From Larimichthys crocea (lineage: Eukaryota > Chordata > Actinopteri > Sciaenidae), in contig NC_040028.1 in the NCBI RefSeq assembly GCF_000972845.2, positions 17,792,871 through 17,856,870 on the forward strand: a stretch of 64,000 bases of DNA, read 5' to 3'. Position 1 is the stretch's first letter. Each line of letters opens with the position of its first letter. Positions 19,601 through 31,442 of the stretch are shown piece after piece. Both the position numbers and the translations under genes were made by a program. The notes below the pieces were generated by a model, which was not told the origin of the DNA, did no database searches, and was given only the letters and a program-made list of their open reading frames with translations.

Positions 19601-22600
19601 TTATCGACCAAGGAGAAATCGAGACACTCTCAAAGTTCATCAGAAGTTCCCGAGTCGGTCCCACATTCTTCCAGACTCATGCTGGTCACATCACACATAC
19701 TATACACCCAGAACAAGTCAAAGAGAAGTTTTTACCCATGTTTGTGTTGCTGTCAGCACATTCAGAAATTCATTCATTCATATTTCTGAATGTGCTGACG
19801 GCAACACAAACAAAACAAAACATGGGTAAAAAAAATTCTAGGCTGAAGACACTGTAATGAAATATTAACGGCAAGCTATCTATTATGTCCAGGAAGGCAA
19901 CATTCAGTTCCCTGGCCTTCGACTGGCACCTGGTCAGTTACTGGTCACTTTAAATGGACCTAGGTGTGGAGGGAGAACACCCATCATCAATCATCACTTG
20001 ACTCCGCCTGTGACGTAGGTTATAAACATTGTGTGAAATCACAAGGTGAATGTCGGAAGCTCCTCTGACCTCGGTTACCGTGATCAGAATAGAGTCTGCT
20101 TTCCTAAACGGCTGCTCTGTAAAAGAAGTCAGCGTCCCCTAACAGTGACCTCAAGACATGTTCGACCCTGCGTGACCTCCATATGTGGCATGCTAGAAAA
20201 AGCAGATTTCTAAAATTGTACTAACTACCTCTTGAGATCATAATCCCTCTTTAACATCATTATTGGTAGTGGTAATTTTTAATAAGCACCCTGGAGTGAT
20301 TGAAATACTGTTTTTAGGATTTCACACCCCAGCCGAGAATAGACTTCAAGGAAATGAAACTGATCCATGTAATTGTGCATAAATTAGTTGTATAAACATG
20401 AACCAGTCTATAAAATCCTGAACATCAGCTACAGGCAATTAAAATGATCTAAAAATGTGAGATTAAAGTGGAGAACATCCATGACAGGAACCAAACAAAC
20501 CTCTCAGTGAGGTGGTTCGAAGCTGTGAAAACAGTCAGCAATTAACCAAGAATGAACCTGTGTGTGTTCAGTTCTTACCTCTGCAGGCGTAGTTAGAGGA
20601 CCAGTGTTTGCTGGCCATGCACACCACCTCCGTGCTCTGGGCCTCGTATCCCTGCTTGCAGCGGATTTTACAGCGCGTGCCCATCACGTTCCTGTAGTGC
20701 TCTCCTCTGGGCGTGCGGCAGCTCACGTCACCGTGTTTAACCTTAATGGGCGCACACCACGGCGTCCCTACAAACGGAGCAAAGAAAGCTGCGCTGACCT
20801 TTTTTGGTTTTAACACAGTGAAACGGCCTTCTCAATGTCAGTATTCGATAATAAACACTTACCTGTAGGCTGTAAAAGCTTAGAAAGGGTTTCCTGCTCG
20901 GGCGTGAAAACGGTGAAAACCCGCCCATCATCTGAGTTCAGACAGATGGGGCGGATTTCTCATTACCTTATCTGCAACTTTCCATAATCCAACAGTGTCT
21001 CGTGAGGGAAAGAAGATAGTCTCACTTGAGGAAAAGACAGATAATGATGTGTGGAGAGACTTACACTTCAGTGTGTGTGTGTGTGTGTTGAGAATGCAGC
21101 TCTTTGTTTATACTTTAGGTATCAGCTGTTTGTTATACTCCAAGATATTTATTAGACTGACCACAGCTACCACCAGCACCTTATCTTAGCACGGAGGCTG
21201 AAAACAACTTACCAGGCTCTGTCCAAAGGTAACGAAATCCACCTACTAGCACCTCTAAGCTCATTAATCAACACAATGTAGCTTCTTTGTTTAATCAGTG
21301 TGAAAGGCAAAGTGAATAATTACACTTTGCAGTCTTTTGGGGGGGGGGGGGATTATGTGCCAGGCTATTTATTGGCCTAAATTCCTAGATTACTTGCAAT
21401 GGGATGTAATATTTAAAGTTTTAAAGCAACACGGCGTAACTTTTCTACCAGTAAATAAGTTTTAAATCATGTTGATGCTACACTGGCTTATAATCAGGTG
21501 GGTGGTGTGTCTGTCTGCTTCTGCTCTATGTAACTTTACTGCACAACGTCACACACCACCAACTATTTCACTGATTTTGGTGAAACTGGATCATATTTTA
21601 CGGAGAAAATGTTTTCAGGTTTTTACGTAGTGGACAGTGAAATAAACTGTAGCTGCTGTTAGCTCAGCATGTTAGCCGGGGCTGCTCGGACTGTGAACTC
21701 AGAGCACAGGAGGAGTGTTAGTGTTTGTACCACAGGCTATTTGGAGGAGGTCTTCAAGCCCAAATGGGCAAATCCTGACAGGGAGAGCAGCCGGTGTCGT
21801 GCCAGAACCGGAGCTGGGCAAGCAGGCGATGTAACCAGGCCTCTATGGACATAATGACACAGGCTGTGCTTCTTGTCTGGTGTTGATGTTTTTGATCATA
21901 AGTGATGTAATCAGACACAAATACACGAGTACAGCTGTCTGTATTTACGACTGCTGCACTCTGAAACTTGGGGCGCTAAATCATAAATATATTTTTCTAC
22001 GCTGTGATGTTTGAAGATGTTTAGATTAGATTTAGATTATTTGGACAGAGCCAGCCTAACTGTTTACCTGTTGCCTTTATGAGTGGTTTTGATCATATCA
22101 CCTCATTTTCATCAAAATGTTGAACTATCGCTCGAATAAAACTTCCCGTCTCTTACAAGCTTGTGTAAAAATTCCTTGGTTGCGTCCAAGTTTGAACACA
22201 CGGTTTCTATTCCAACGCAGGGAAATCGAAATCTGCAGTTTATTTCCTGCTGGCTCCGGACAAACACTCAGCCCCGTGGCCAACATGCACACATGCACAC
22301 ACTTTGGAGAGGAGAATACACACCAGTTCAGGCTAATTTCCAGTTGGAATAAAAATGAGTATTCATTACACAGCAAGCTTCACTCGCTCTCTCTCCCTCT
22401 GTATATGTGTGTGTTGGCAAATCCTCCACAACCACTGAGTAAGAGAAAATAATATTACATTTGAGCCTTTACACAAGAGGAGAGTTTTCGGTTTGGCCTG
22501 GACGATAATGTTCCGTATCTAACTGACCCTGAATTTAAAGCTGTAACTTTAGTCCTTTTACTCAACTACTGACTGAACTAACTGCTGCTGGATTATGCCT

Positions 22601-24852
22601 CTTTGCAATCTTGATAATGATAAGTGGTTAATGGATAATTCAAACCTTGTGTTCATTTTTCAGTTTTCTTTATATTCCATACATCAAACCCTGACCCAGC
22701 TAACAGAGCAGTCTTTTCTCTTCCAATAAAACATCAAAATATTTGCAATTAAACTTAAATTCATATAAATGAATCCGTCTGCAATGTCTGGAAGCAAAGT
22801 TTGCACCAATAAGAGCTGGATACATCTTTTTTATTATGAAAGTTGCTCGGTGGTGCTGGAAGCCGAAACGAAAGTTCATTCCTCTTGTAAATAAATTACT
22901 CAGATGAATGCACCAGAGACTAACTCCTGGTTTACCCCTCTGCTAATTTGAATGGGGATAAAATTATTTAATCCAGTGATTCTCAAACTGCGGTACGTAC
23001 GCCAGCTCCATCTAGTGGTACGAGGAGCATAAAATACTGTGAATGTATGAAAATGTTAAATTAAAATAACTATAATATTGCTTAAATGTAGTTTCTGTAT
23101 ATATTTTTTGTTTCACTGTAAGCAGGCTACATAATAACGTCCAAGCCCGATCACCCCATTTTTTTATGAATTACACCAGGCCTGTGCAAGAGCTGGTGCG
23201 GCTGCAGGTTTTTGTTCCAACCAACCAAGAGCACACAGTTTGACCAATCAACTCTGTGATCAGTTGATTTAAGTTGAGTCAAGTCTGGTGTGCTGCTGCA
23301 CGGTTGGAAAGGAAACCTGCAGCCACACCGGCCCTTTGTGGAAGTGATTGCCCAGGCGTGAATTGCGCTGTGATGAAAAACTAGTAAGCGGTGCTAAAAT
23401 GAAAGGTTGTTAAACACTGACACGAACTGTGTCTGAAAATAGGAACTATTAGGAAGAGAAATGTGGATCAAATACTGAATTTTAACAGTCGTAATAGATT
23501 TAGAGAGCCTAATATTTTCTCAGGTGGTACAAAGGTGATAAAAAGTGTGTTGGGAAACACTGATCTAATTTAAGGTACTGGACCAAACAGATCAAATTCT
23601 GATCATTTCGTAGGTTTAAAACCATTTTACAGCTGCTTCTTTCACATGCTAAGACTTTTTGGGCACCACGGTTGTAATTGCAAAGTTTGTCTATGTGTCA
23701 AAGTGATTTCGAAGTATACTTCCTGAAGGCTTTGACCAGATGAGATGGTGTATCGTCTAAATGGCCACGACTCTCAGTATTTCTGCATTTCTCAGCAGAC
23801 TTTTTATGCTTTTTTTTTTGATGATGTGATGTATGCGTGCGTGTCAAACTCAGCATGTAGTCACCTTTATATCTACGAGAATGCCAGTCCTCGTCGTCTC
23901 CGTAGGCATACTGTCCTGACCCTGGGGATGAAAGAAAAGAAGAAAAAGCAACTAACACAAACGAAAAGAGCTGCATCCAAGATGTTAGGCAATGTTTGAG
24001 AGCATTGTCCTGGGCTGACCTGAGGGGGGCTTTTTTTTTTTTTGTACAGCACCAAGAAACAAGCTTCAAAACATTGCTTAACTTTTCATTTGAACCAGGC
24101 TCTGAGGGGGGGGGTTTGGATCTTTTGGACGGACCACATGCACGAGGAATACATCTCAAAAGATCCTCTTTTTCCGGCTGGTTTGGAAAAATGAAAATCT
24201 GTTTCACACAGAGAGTCATTCTGCTCAACCCAGCGGAGTTTTTTCTTTTCTTTCTCTATTGCATTTAGTAGAAATGGAAGGAGTGAAACTATTTTGAAAG
24301 TTTCTGCACCAAAATAGCTCCCATGGATCATACTTACCATATTCAGTCGACTTTTACAGTGAACAGACAGAGCAAACCATTTAAAACACACAACAGCAGC
24401 AGCACTCAGGAAGAACTGAAATATTTCTCCGCGGTGGCTGCGGAGCTGCCGGAGGACACGGCTGAGTGACGTTGGTAAAAGACAAATGTGAGGGGAATTG
24501 TGATGAGCAAGGAGGATTATTTCAGGAAAGCGGATGAAGAGGCTGGGTGGGTGGAGTAAAATCAGGACACGGCGAGGAGAGGAAATGGGCGAGGAAGGGG
24601 TTAAAAAGTTAGGGGGGAAGGGATGTTATGAACCCCGGCGTGAATGTGTCCTCTGTTCAGGATCCACAAGTGCACGAGTGTTCCTCCCTCCTTCAGCTTC
24701 ACGTATCGGCCACATGTTGGTCATTGAACCCGATACTATGAGCACATCTCGCATCCCGTCACCCACCTCCACCTCCACCTCCATTCCTCATCATGGCTTC
24801 TCTGTCAGTTTAACAAAATCTGTCTGGACCAAATTACAGCAAGCTATCTAAT

Positions 24853-24894
<42 letters not shown>

Positions 24895-25048
24895 CAAGCT
24901 CTGAGGTTTTAGCAGTCACATCACACAGCGTGGATTGTACAGAGTAAACTCGCACACTCAGTGAGTCAGATTTAGCCGTCTAATGGGAAAACTTTAGATG
25001 TAATGAGGCGAAGGAGGCCGGCAGAGAAAGGTATGGAGAACTAATTAA

Positions 25049-25090
<42 letters not shown>

Positions 25091-28000
25091 TTCACAGTCA
25101 ACATAAGAGAAACATGTGTCAGAGAAATTATCAGTTCTGTAACAACTTGAAGCCGTTTCAAGCGAGATACAACAATTTACACCACGGCAACAGGAGCTAC
25201 TTGTTTCTAATTGACGAAGTGCTACCAGAATGTGGAGAGAGAGAGAGAGAGATGGAGAACGACATGCAGCAAAGGGCTGCAGGTCTGAGCCTTCTTACGT
25301 GGGGTTTATGCTCTACCAACTGAGCTAATCAGCAGATTATTTAATGTATTCATGCTCTTTAATCACCTCTTTATTCATGCGTTTGGTGGCAGAGTCCACC
25401 ATCTTTTCTCTGGATTAAAGTTGTCTGCAGATGCACGAGGGATTCGCAGGAAACAACGCTTGCAGTGGTGCTCACATTTTTATTTCACTGATAACAGCAC
25501 CACTGTTTGCTCCCTTTACAAGGCATTACGACGTTTACAAGGTATCTGAGGTGTGTTAAGTCAGAATATTTCTATCTGCTGCCGCAAAAGCACTTCCAGA
25601 AAACGCAATCTATTTTTCACTTCGCGGTTAGCCCAGACTTCGACTGTGCACAGATCATTTTTCTGATTTTTTAAAAGGAGTAACGGAAGAAGAAGTAGCA
25701 GCCACAGTGAGCTGTGGCATCGCCTACCTCTATCTATGCGTGACAGCTACCTCTCTGAAAGACGCCCACACAGGAAGCTTTTTATTCTACCAATATAAAT
25801 ATTGTAGCTGTAGTGAAAGGTATAATGTTGTAACATGCTGCTGCAGGTGTGACTGTGGGCATGCCAAAATGAATGGTCCAGGCTTCACTGTGTCCTGCTG
25901 TTGGGTGGAAGTTACAACTTCATGCCTGTGCATGTGCATGATTGCCCATGGCATGATGACATGAGAGTTATTTGTTTATCTATTTTTTGGCCTTGGAGAC
26001 TACATTTTATTTAAGTAGCTGCAGAGTGACAGGAAGGTGTGGAGACAGAGAGACCTCGGGTTAGACTCAAACCTTGGCCGCTGTGGACTGAATCTTTGTA
26101 CATGGAGCTGTTGTACACTGACTTGTCTATTAAAGCAACGTGAGTTTGTTAGACTGCGCTGTAAAGTGATACAACAGTGGTTGCACAGTTACCACAGGGA
26201 GGCGCTGTTTGGTCAATGACAGAAACTCTCGACAGTAATAAGAGCAGCAGGAGCTTACACCTGCAAATGTACTTCTACTGGCAAACAAAGTAAAAGCTGC
26301 TTCAGCTTTGATTGTTAGAAAGAAACGCGAGTTACAGCAGCAGCTTCTTTGTCTCTTCGTTTGTGCCACCACCTTTTTATTGGAAGACAAACGTAACACC
26401 GTCACCTATTCCATACACAGTTTTTAACAAGCTGAGAAAAAGAAACAGTCCTGCAACAACTAGTTAACTTACACTCAACAAGCAGGGCCAAAATCTATGA
26501 TATAAATACAGCAAACCACGTTACAGGATGAAAGAAAAAACTATAATGATAATACTTATTTCATTTTAGTTCACTCAAATTCAAAACCTCCAGGATATAA
26601 ACTAGATCAAACCAGATATAAAACCCACGATGAATGATAATCCGACCACAAGCATGAGAGAAAAATGCTGAACTCCAACTGGGAAAAGTCCCATCACAAA
26701 TATCTTAAAACAAAACATCATTGCACCACACCGGCCTCCAGTGGAGATCAAATAATCAAATAGAAATTCATCTTGTGTTGCAAGTCCTGCTGACTCAGAC
26801 CGAGCTGTAGTTATACCATGACTGGACGTCTGCAGAACATCAAATGTTAACGAACTTTTTTTTCTATGATGAACATCAAATGTTTATTATTGTTTTTTTC
26901 TTTATGCATTCCTATTTTATGTTCAGGAGGAGAGAGGACATACGAGGACACGCTGTCTGTGAACTCTGTAAACTTCCCCGCATCGAGCAAAAAAATGTGC
27001 AAGATTAAACAAAAGTCTGAGAGCAAAAAGTCTTTCGTGGCGTCTGACGTCAGCTCTGCAATAACAACATACAGTTTGTTGTTGTACACGAAGGCTAACC
27101 AGTAATAAAAATCTTTTTTTGGTGTATGTTACGTTGAAATGATGACATGGCTTTATCCACTTTACTGCTGTTACTTCTCTTACCAAAAGGTGACGCAGGT
27201 CAAACTTCACTTGCAGGCTTGTTGGCGCTGCAGCTCTGCATTAGGATTCAATTGGCTGTGCCTGAGTTGTCTTTGTTGATAAAAACCCATTCTGGATCCA
27301 GAGAAGACTCCTCTGTATTCATATCTAATAAATATGTCAGCCTGATGAGGTTAGATCAGCACCCAGCATCATATTCCGGTCCATCTCATTCGACTTCAAA
27401 GCGGTTCTTGGCAAGAAAGATGACAAAATGTTAATAGTGCAGGAAGCGTTGCAGCTTGTCTTCCTCACAAACCTTCTGGGAGTGAATAAGCTTTAAATTT
27501 CAGGGCCTGATAGTCCAATTAGCTTTCCTCTGCAGGGCCGTAATACAAACTGTCATTATAAGGAAGCTCACTCCCCGTAAACGTTGAAGAATAGCTACAG
27601 GCCAACGGAGCAGAAGAGAGCAGGAAATAAAATGGGACGTCATTTCTTTATCGCTCAATTCAACACAGTTATATAATTCCTTTTGGAGCACTGATGATTT
27701 CCAACCCATTTAAACTGTATACCAACATGTCTGCTGCTGGTTTCTTAATCACATCAATGAGGAATAAACTGCTGCTGCTGTAACACATTACAGTCAGGTA
27801 CAAATGCTAAGTAGTTACAGTGATGGAAGATTTAAAGAATGGATGTCGTATCATAGGTGAAACCTGGGTGCTCAAACAAGCCACCTGTAACAGCACACAC
27901 CTGTCAATCAAAGCATCCACGCTCTTAATCCTGCATAACTTTAAGCCTTAATATAATCTGACAGGTGAGTTGTATATAAATTCACCCTCAGTACAGTTGT

Positions 28001-29195
28001 CATGAACGGGGAATTAGCTATAGAGACCAAAACACCATGTACACCATGTACTCTTTCTTTCTGCTTTCCTGTCACTATCAAATAAAATAATAATAAGAAG
28101 AGGTTCACTCACTTATAGCTCCGTTTTTGGTCTCCACCAGCTCCTGACTCTTCAGCTGCTAAATTCTTCACCATGTTTACCAGCTACTTGTTAACTTTGT
28201 GGGTGCCGATCAGGTACACAAGTTGACTGATGCAGGTTTAAGACCAGAGCAGAGCAGTGTGCAACGATGAGTTTCTAACTGTGAATCAGCCTAATGAACA
28301 CCGCTGCTAACAACTTTTACTTATTTTTATGTCTCTTGGGTGATGTAGTGCAATGTAGTTCTTTCATCCTACACAACTGATATTTACTGGAAATACATCA
28401 GTAGTAAATGAATGACAAACGGCCTTACTCCCTGTTTATGACAACTGAACCGAGTCTAAATTTTGCTATGTTATGCGTATTTACCAGCGTGGCCGATTTG
28501 ATTGACAGGTAGGTGCCGTTACAGATGGATTGTTTGAGCAAGCGGGTGACGTCACGGATATGACGTCCACTCTTTATACTGTCTGTGGTTCCACTACTGC
28601 CAGACAGTTAACTGCATTGGCTTATGCTACACATGCTGGGAGTGTTTTTGCAAACATGTAATTAGCATTTGGTGATATATTCATGTTTGCATGCTATTTA
28701 CATAAGTGTTTTTCGTATATATACAGTTTGTGGGAATTCATTCTTATTCACTATTTGTCGGAAATGTGGCCTCATTATGTCGTGGCTCGAGGGATGGCAA
28801 TGTCAGTCAGCTCCAGACTGAAATATCTCAACATCTAGTGGATGGATTGCCATTAAATCTGGCAGAGACAATGCATACTAAAGACCGCTGTGATCCCCTG
28901 ATGTTTCCTCCAGCGTCACTTTGGGGTTAACATTTTATGCCTTTCTCAGCAGAGCAGCTTGGATGCCTGTTTTCTGTCCAGATGAGCTCATTTATTTTAC
29001 CCCAGGACAACAACTGCTTGTTGCTTATTCGTTTAATAATTAACAGTTAGTTCCTGGGTTGTTCCTGTGTAATTCTTCAGGATTTTCCTCACTGGTTAAG
29101 CGTTGCTTCTTTTTCTGGCAGAGACGCAGAGACCTAGCACTTATTAAAGAGTGTTCCCCGGTGATGTTTCCTGCTGGCGTTTCTCCAAGTTACTC

Positions 29196-29230
<35 letters not shown>

Positions 29231-30053
29231 AGGATGTATCTGACTCTCATCAGCACAGGAATCATCATGGAAAGAATGATCAGGCTTTTGAGAATACTTC
29301 CTGTCGACTGGTTTAACTGTAGCGCAGAACATGAGCCAAGCTCCAAAGAAATAACCCTCTGTATCTCAGGCATTTCTTTCTGTTGCACTCCCACCACTCA
29401 ACTGATAAATGGGCTAATTGACCACCAGAACAAACATAAACACACCCCTGTAAAATAAACCCCTCATAAACACACAAACACACACACACAACTACACACA
29501 CAAGTACAGGCCAGTCAGCTCGACAGGCAGTTTTTAGTCTGTCAGTGTAAATCTGCTTCGTGCAGCTTGCATTCATGTTTCAGCCTGTATGATCATACAG
29601 CAGTGGTGAGCCACTCTCCAACCATTTACAGGCACATAGCCACTGTGACTACACACACACACACACACAAACATAATACACCATCCAGACGTTGAGCTTT
29701 GAAGTCATTTCAGCTCCTCTCTGCAGGCTACAGGCCCTGCTCTGTCTGCCTTCATCGATCTGCACAGCCCTTAAGTTTCTTTTTTTTGTAATACTGGACG
29801 TCATACTTCAGCAATTACCTATTATTTTTAATCACCCATGAATGAGCCGGTTATTTTGATTAATAAAGTAAACGTTTAATCTATTTAAAGTGAGAAAATG
29901 TTGAAAAATGTCGTTCAAAATCCAATTTAATGACATAAAACAAAGCAAATCCACATTAGAGAAGCTGGAAGTGGAATATTTTAAGGATTTCTGCCCCTAA
30001 ATATCCTAAAGAAACATCCTTATATTATCTTATAGGTTAACTTTAATGTATGT

Positions 30054-30101
<48 letters not shown>

Positions 30102-30698
30102 ATAACAGATAATCAAGTAACTGTTGCAGCTTTATTTCAGTATCTAAGTGAAAGACTCTTTCTGCACTGACTCATACCTCATCAGTAACAATTAAACATG
30201 TAAAAAACTTCCATGACCAACAATCACAAGATGTGAGAGTCATTTCTTATTTAAAGAAGCATTAAAAGAGCAAGTCAGAGAAGATGAAGCTGTGGTTTGC
30301 AGGGCTTTCATTAGTGCCACAGACTGAGCTCTGTGCGCAGAAACGTCCCCCAGATGCACACTGCGCGCCCCCCGCTTTCCACCCCCTCCACGTAAACACA
30401 AACGCGGTTCACCAGAAACCAGAGTGGAGAAGACAAGAAGGAGAAGAAGAAGCCTCAAATGCATCATGCACAAAAAGTGACTCATAAAAACGTCCCCAAA
30501 CGCACAAAGCTTTTCATCCTCAGCCTCAAACCAATCACTTTTTTTCTGTCTTAAAATAAACTCTTCGATTATTTTACCCTTCAGGGTTTAATACAGTCAT
30601 AAAAAGAGTGTGATTGAAGGCCTTTGTCGGTGCTTACCTTCATATCCGGAGCAGAAGCAGAGCTGGACAAACAGGAGCACCAGCGGCCACATGTCCAT
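10624..30698 (-). CDS. srpx: sushi repeat-containing protein SRPX, complete, 450 aa
   Basis: Ten exons on the minus strand: 30698-30638, 23921-23865, 20767-20579, 19146-18970, 16911-16785, 16638-16517, 14532-14353, 13110-12977, 11014-10893, 10807-10624 (stop TAA 10626-10624). All phases close; total 1353 bases. Residues 1-20 are a signal peptide ([20 protein letters not shown]). Sushi 1 covers about 41-102 ([16 protein letters not shown]) and sushi 2 about 104-160 ([15 protein letters not shown]). A HYR domain split over two exons covers about 162-245 ([31 protein letters not shown]). Sushi 3 covers about 247-304 ([17 protein letters not shown]). The C-terminal DUF4174 domain covers about 306-450 ([20 protein letters not shown] to [17 protein letters not shown]). 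The architecture matches mammalian SRPX (464 aa), an extracellular/ER protein with roles in adhesion and growth control. The first intron is about 6.7 kb and repeat-rich. An upstream in-frame ATG exists, but only the 30698 ATG puts the hydrophobic segment at the very N-terminus. Confidence 0.95.
11015..12976. other. srpx intron without recognised genes; foldback element
   Basis: An AT-rich intron. The only structured item seen is a 17-bp perfect inverted repeat at 12243-12311, listed separately. Open frames here are short and lack domain similarity. Confidence 0.6.
12243..12311. repeat. foldback/MITE-like inverted repeat with nested inner stem
   Basis: The arm accgtcattattggcac (12243-12259) is perfectly complementary to gtgccaataatgacggt (12295-12311). 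The 35-base loop contains a second short inverted pair, gtgatg and catcac. This is the shape of a small foldback or hairpin MITE. It lies in an srpx intron. Confidence 0.8.
13224..13259. repeat. 16-bp perfect hairpin in srpx intron
   Basis: actcatgcatcaaaga (13224-13239) and tctttgatgcatgagt (13244-13259) are perfect reverse complements separated by four bases. It lies 114 bases upstream (in srpx sense) of the DUF4174 exon acceptor. No terminator-type U tract follows on either strand, and intrinsic terminators are not expected in a vertebrate gene. Confidence 0.8.
14973..15177 (+). repeat. interspersed repeat family A, copy 3 (truncated)
   Basis: It begins gaagtgaagcctatgcagaa and runs through the ccataagttcccatgttcaa and acagcctggtacaaaaaact blocks, then stops after ctgtactgagggtgaa. 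The 3' half of the family is missing. Confidence 0.8.
15275..15360. repeat. direct tandem duplication, about 42 bp
   Basis: The phrase ataatcaacaaagtaatgtt followed by gttaatcacaaataatagaa occurs twice in a row. It is in an srpx intron, just 3' of the truncated family A copy. Confidence 0.8.
15780..16200 (-). repeat. interspersed repeat family B, copy 2 (reverse)
   Basis: Read on the minus strand it carries the same blocks as 2118-2370 (gacactctcaaagttcatca, accccaagataacaccacaa). It also carries the distal block agctatctattatgtct shared with 19870-19890. It lacks the long hairpin found in copy 3. Confidence 0.75.
17200..17640 (+). repeat. interspersed repeat family C, copy 1
   Basis: It contains cacaccaccaactatttcac, a gttagttcagctcagttt block and ggtgtcgtgccagaacagga. 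The same order recurs at 21430-21860 and in reverse at 39320-39690, and part of it is at 18480-18620. No coding frame is conserved among copies. Confidence 0.75.
18480..18620 (+). repeat. family C fragment
   Basis: It shares the phrase attttggtgaaaccgga, followed by tcctctgatgtcctcc, with the larger family C copies. It is degenerate. Confidence 0.5.
19520..19945 (+). repeat. interspersed repeat family B, copy 3, carrying a long hairpin
   Basis: It starts near cagacagtataaagaatgga, includes gacactctcaaagttcatca, and ends in the block agctatctattatgtccagg. It contains a long near-perfect inverted repeat (19731-19830) that is absent from the other two copies in this window. Confidence 0.75.
19731..19830. 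repeat. 29-bp stem foldback with outer 10-bp stem
   Basis: The inner arms at 19741-19769 and 19782-19810 are complementary at 28 of 29 positions, around a 12-base loop made of three tcat units. The outer arms tttacccatg (19731-19740) and catgggtaaa (19821-19830) are perfectly complementary, leaving a ten-base A/C bulge on the 3' side. As RNA this would form a pre-miRNA-sized hairpin; as DNA it could extrude as a cruciform. Confidence 0.85.
21430..21860 (+). repeat. interspersed repeat family C, copy 2
   Basis: It has the same blocks as 17200-17640 in the same order (cacaccaccaactatttcac, ggtgtcgtgccagaaccgga, ctatggacataatgaca). It is preceded by a 13-G homopolymer at 21339-21351. Confidence 0.75.
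22974..23562. mobile_element. hAT-like non-autonomous DNA transposon with a nested foldback insertion
   Basis: The left end cagtgattctcaaac and the right end gttgggaaacactg form the imperfect inverted termini usual for hAT elements, whose ends begin CAGTG. The flanking octamers (atttaatc and atctaatt) are similar but not identical, so the target duplication is decayed. Inside it, at about 23193-23331, is a second element with its own inverted arms (ctggtgcggctgcaggttt against aaacctgcagccacaccgg, 17 of 19 paired). No transposase frame is present. Confidence 0.6.
24854..24893. repeat. (CA)n microsatellite
   Basis: About 20 uninterrupted CA units in the first srpx intron. Confidence 0.95.
25051..25088. 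repeat. (GT)n microsatellite
   Basis: About 19 GT units in the first srpx intron, roughly 160 bases from the CA tract at 24854, with opposite strand composition. Confidence 0.95.
25232..25338 (-). repeat. tRNA-derived SINE fragment
   Basis: Read on the minus strand it opens gattagctcagttggtagag, a tRNA A-box-like head. It continues to a ccctttgctgcatgtcg block and a CT-rich tail, as in common fish tRNA-SINEs. The B-box region is degenerate, so it is not a functional tRNA gene. Confidence 0.65.
27825..28035 (-). repeat. interspersed repeat family A, copy 4 (reverse, truncated)
   Basis: The minus strand carries the family A blocks aattcaccctcagtacagtt (seen on plus) and ttaatcctgcataactttaa in inverse order relative to 9340-9760. 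It breaks off at the aattagctatagagaccaaa block. Confidence 0.8.
28425..28600 (+). repeat. family A 3' half, diverged
   Basis: Diverged 3' half of family A: tttatgacaactgaaccgag, then ttgattgacaggtaggtgcc, ending gacgtccactctttatactg. It lies in opposite orientation to copy 4, about 390 bases away. Confidence 0.6.
29198..29230. repeat. (GT)n microsatellite
   Basis: About 15 GT units in the first srpx intron. Confidence 0.9.
29840..30102 (-). repeat. (TATC)n-tailed repeat, reverse copy of the 50570-51100 element
   Basis: The stretch from about 29860 reads, in reverse complement, the same blocks as 50570-50770 (ttaaagttaacctataagat, aatccttaaaatattccact, tctaatgtggatttgctttg). It ends in a (TATC)n run at about 30052-30100, the complement of the (GATA)n tails there. 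This is the same interspersed element in opposite orientation 20 kb away. Confidence 0.8.
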
Positions 30699-30776
30699 AT
30701 TCAGACGCGGGACACGGACGCTCTTCAACATGTGAAGGGGAGCTTGCAGGAAAACTTCCAGCGCATTCCTCCTTTT

Positions 30777-30786
30777 CCAAAAAAGG
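30777..30786. promoter_or_regulatory. perfect CArG box upstream of srpx
   Basis: ccaaaaaagg matches the serum response factor consensus CC(A/T)6GG exactly. It lies about 80 bases 5' of the srpx start codon. Its role is inferred only from sequence and position; the transcription start is not known from the window. Confidence 0.45.
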
Positions 30787-31442
30787 CCCGCCTCTTGCTC
30801 CAAAAACAAGGGAGGATTCTCCTCCTAATACAGTCAGGCCCGGCCACCGGCATGATATACAAGGGAGGCCGTCTGCGCCAACCCCTGTGGGTCAACTGTG
30901 ACATGCACTCGATTAATTATCACCACCAGAGACTGAACCAATACAAATCAACCCAGATCTGCTCGGAGGAGTCCCTGACCTCATTTACTGTGCAGTGGCA
31001 GTGCTGCTCAATTAGTTACATAAGCATGAATCTGGAGTACTTTACTTTAATATGCACACAATACAAAACAATCTGCTTTAAATCAACGGTTCCCAACATA
31101 GGGGTCAGGACCCCGTGAAGGAGTCGCAAGATAAATCTAAGAGGTCACGAAATGATTGCCTACATGATTAAAAACTGTTGGAGTTTTTATTTTTTCACTG
31201 TCAATAAGAGCTAAAAACTGCAGTTCCTCTAACGTCCACTTGAGGCTGCCTCCAGAAGTGAGTCAGTCTCCATAAGTCCCCATGTTCAAATGTCCAACTA
31301 CACAGCAGAAATATATTTTCCCGACACTTTAGATCATCTGTTCCACCCTTGTTAGTCTCACCTGTGTCTTGTTCTGTCTTGTGCGTTCCCTTTTTGTCAT
31401 TGTCAAGTCGTACTGTGTTGTTCCCTAGTCCTGTATCCTGTG

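Noticed and set aside
23698..24228. 176-codon minus-strand frame as a separate gene
   Set aside because: It merely contains the 57-base second srpx exon (23921-23865); the rest is intron.
30624..31118. 164-codon plus-strand frame over the srpx first exon
   Set aside because: It is antisense to the srpx signal-peptide exon and promoter and shows no domain.
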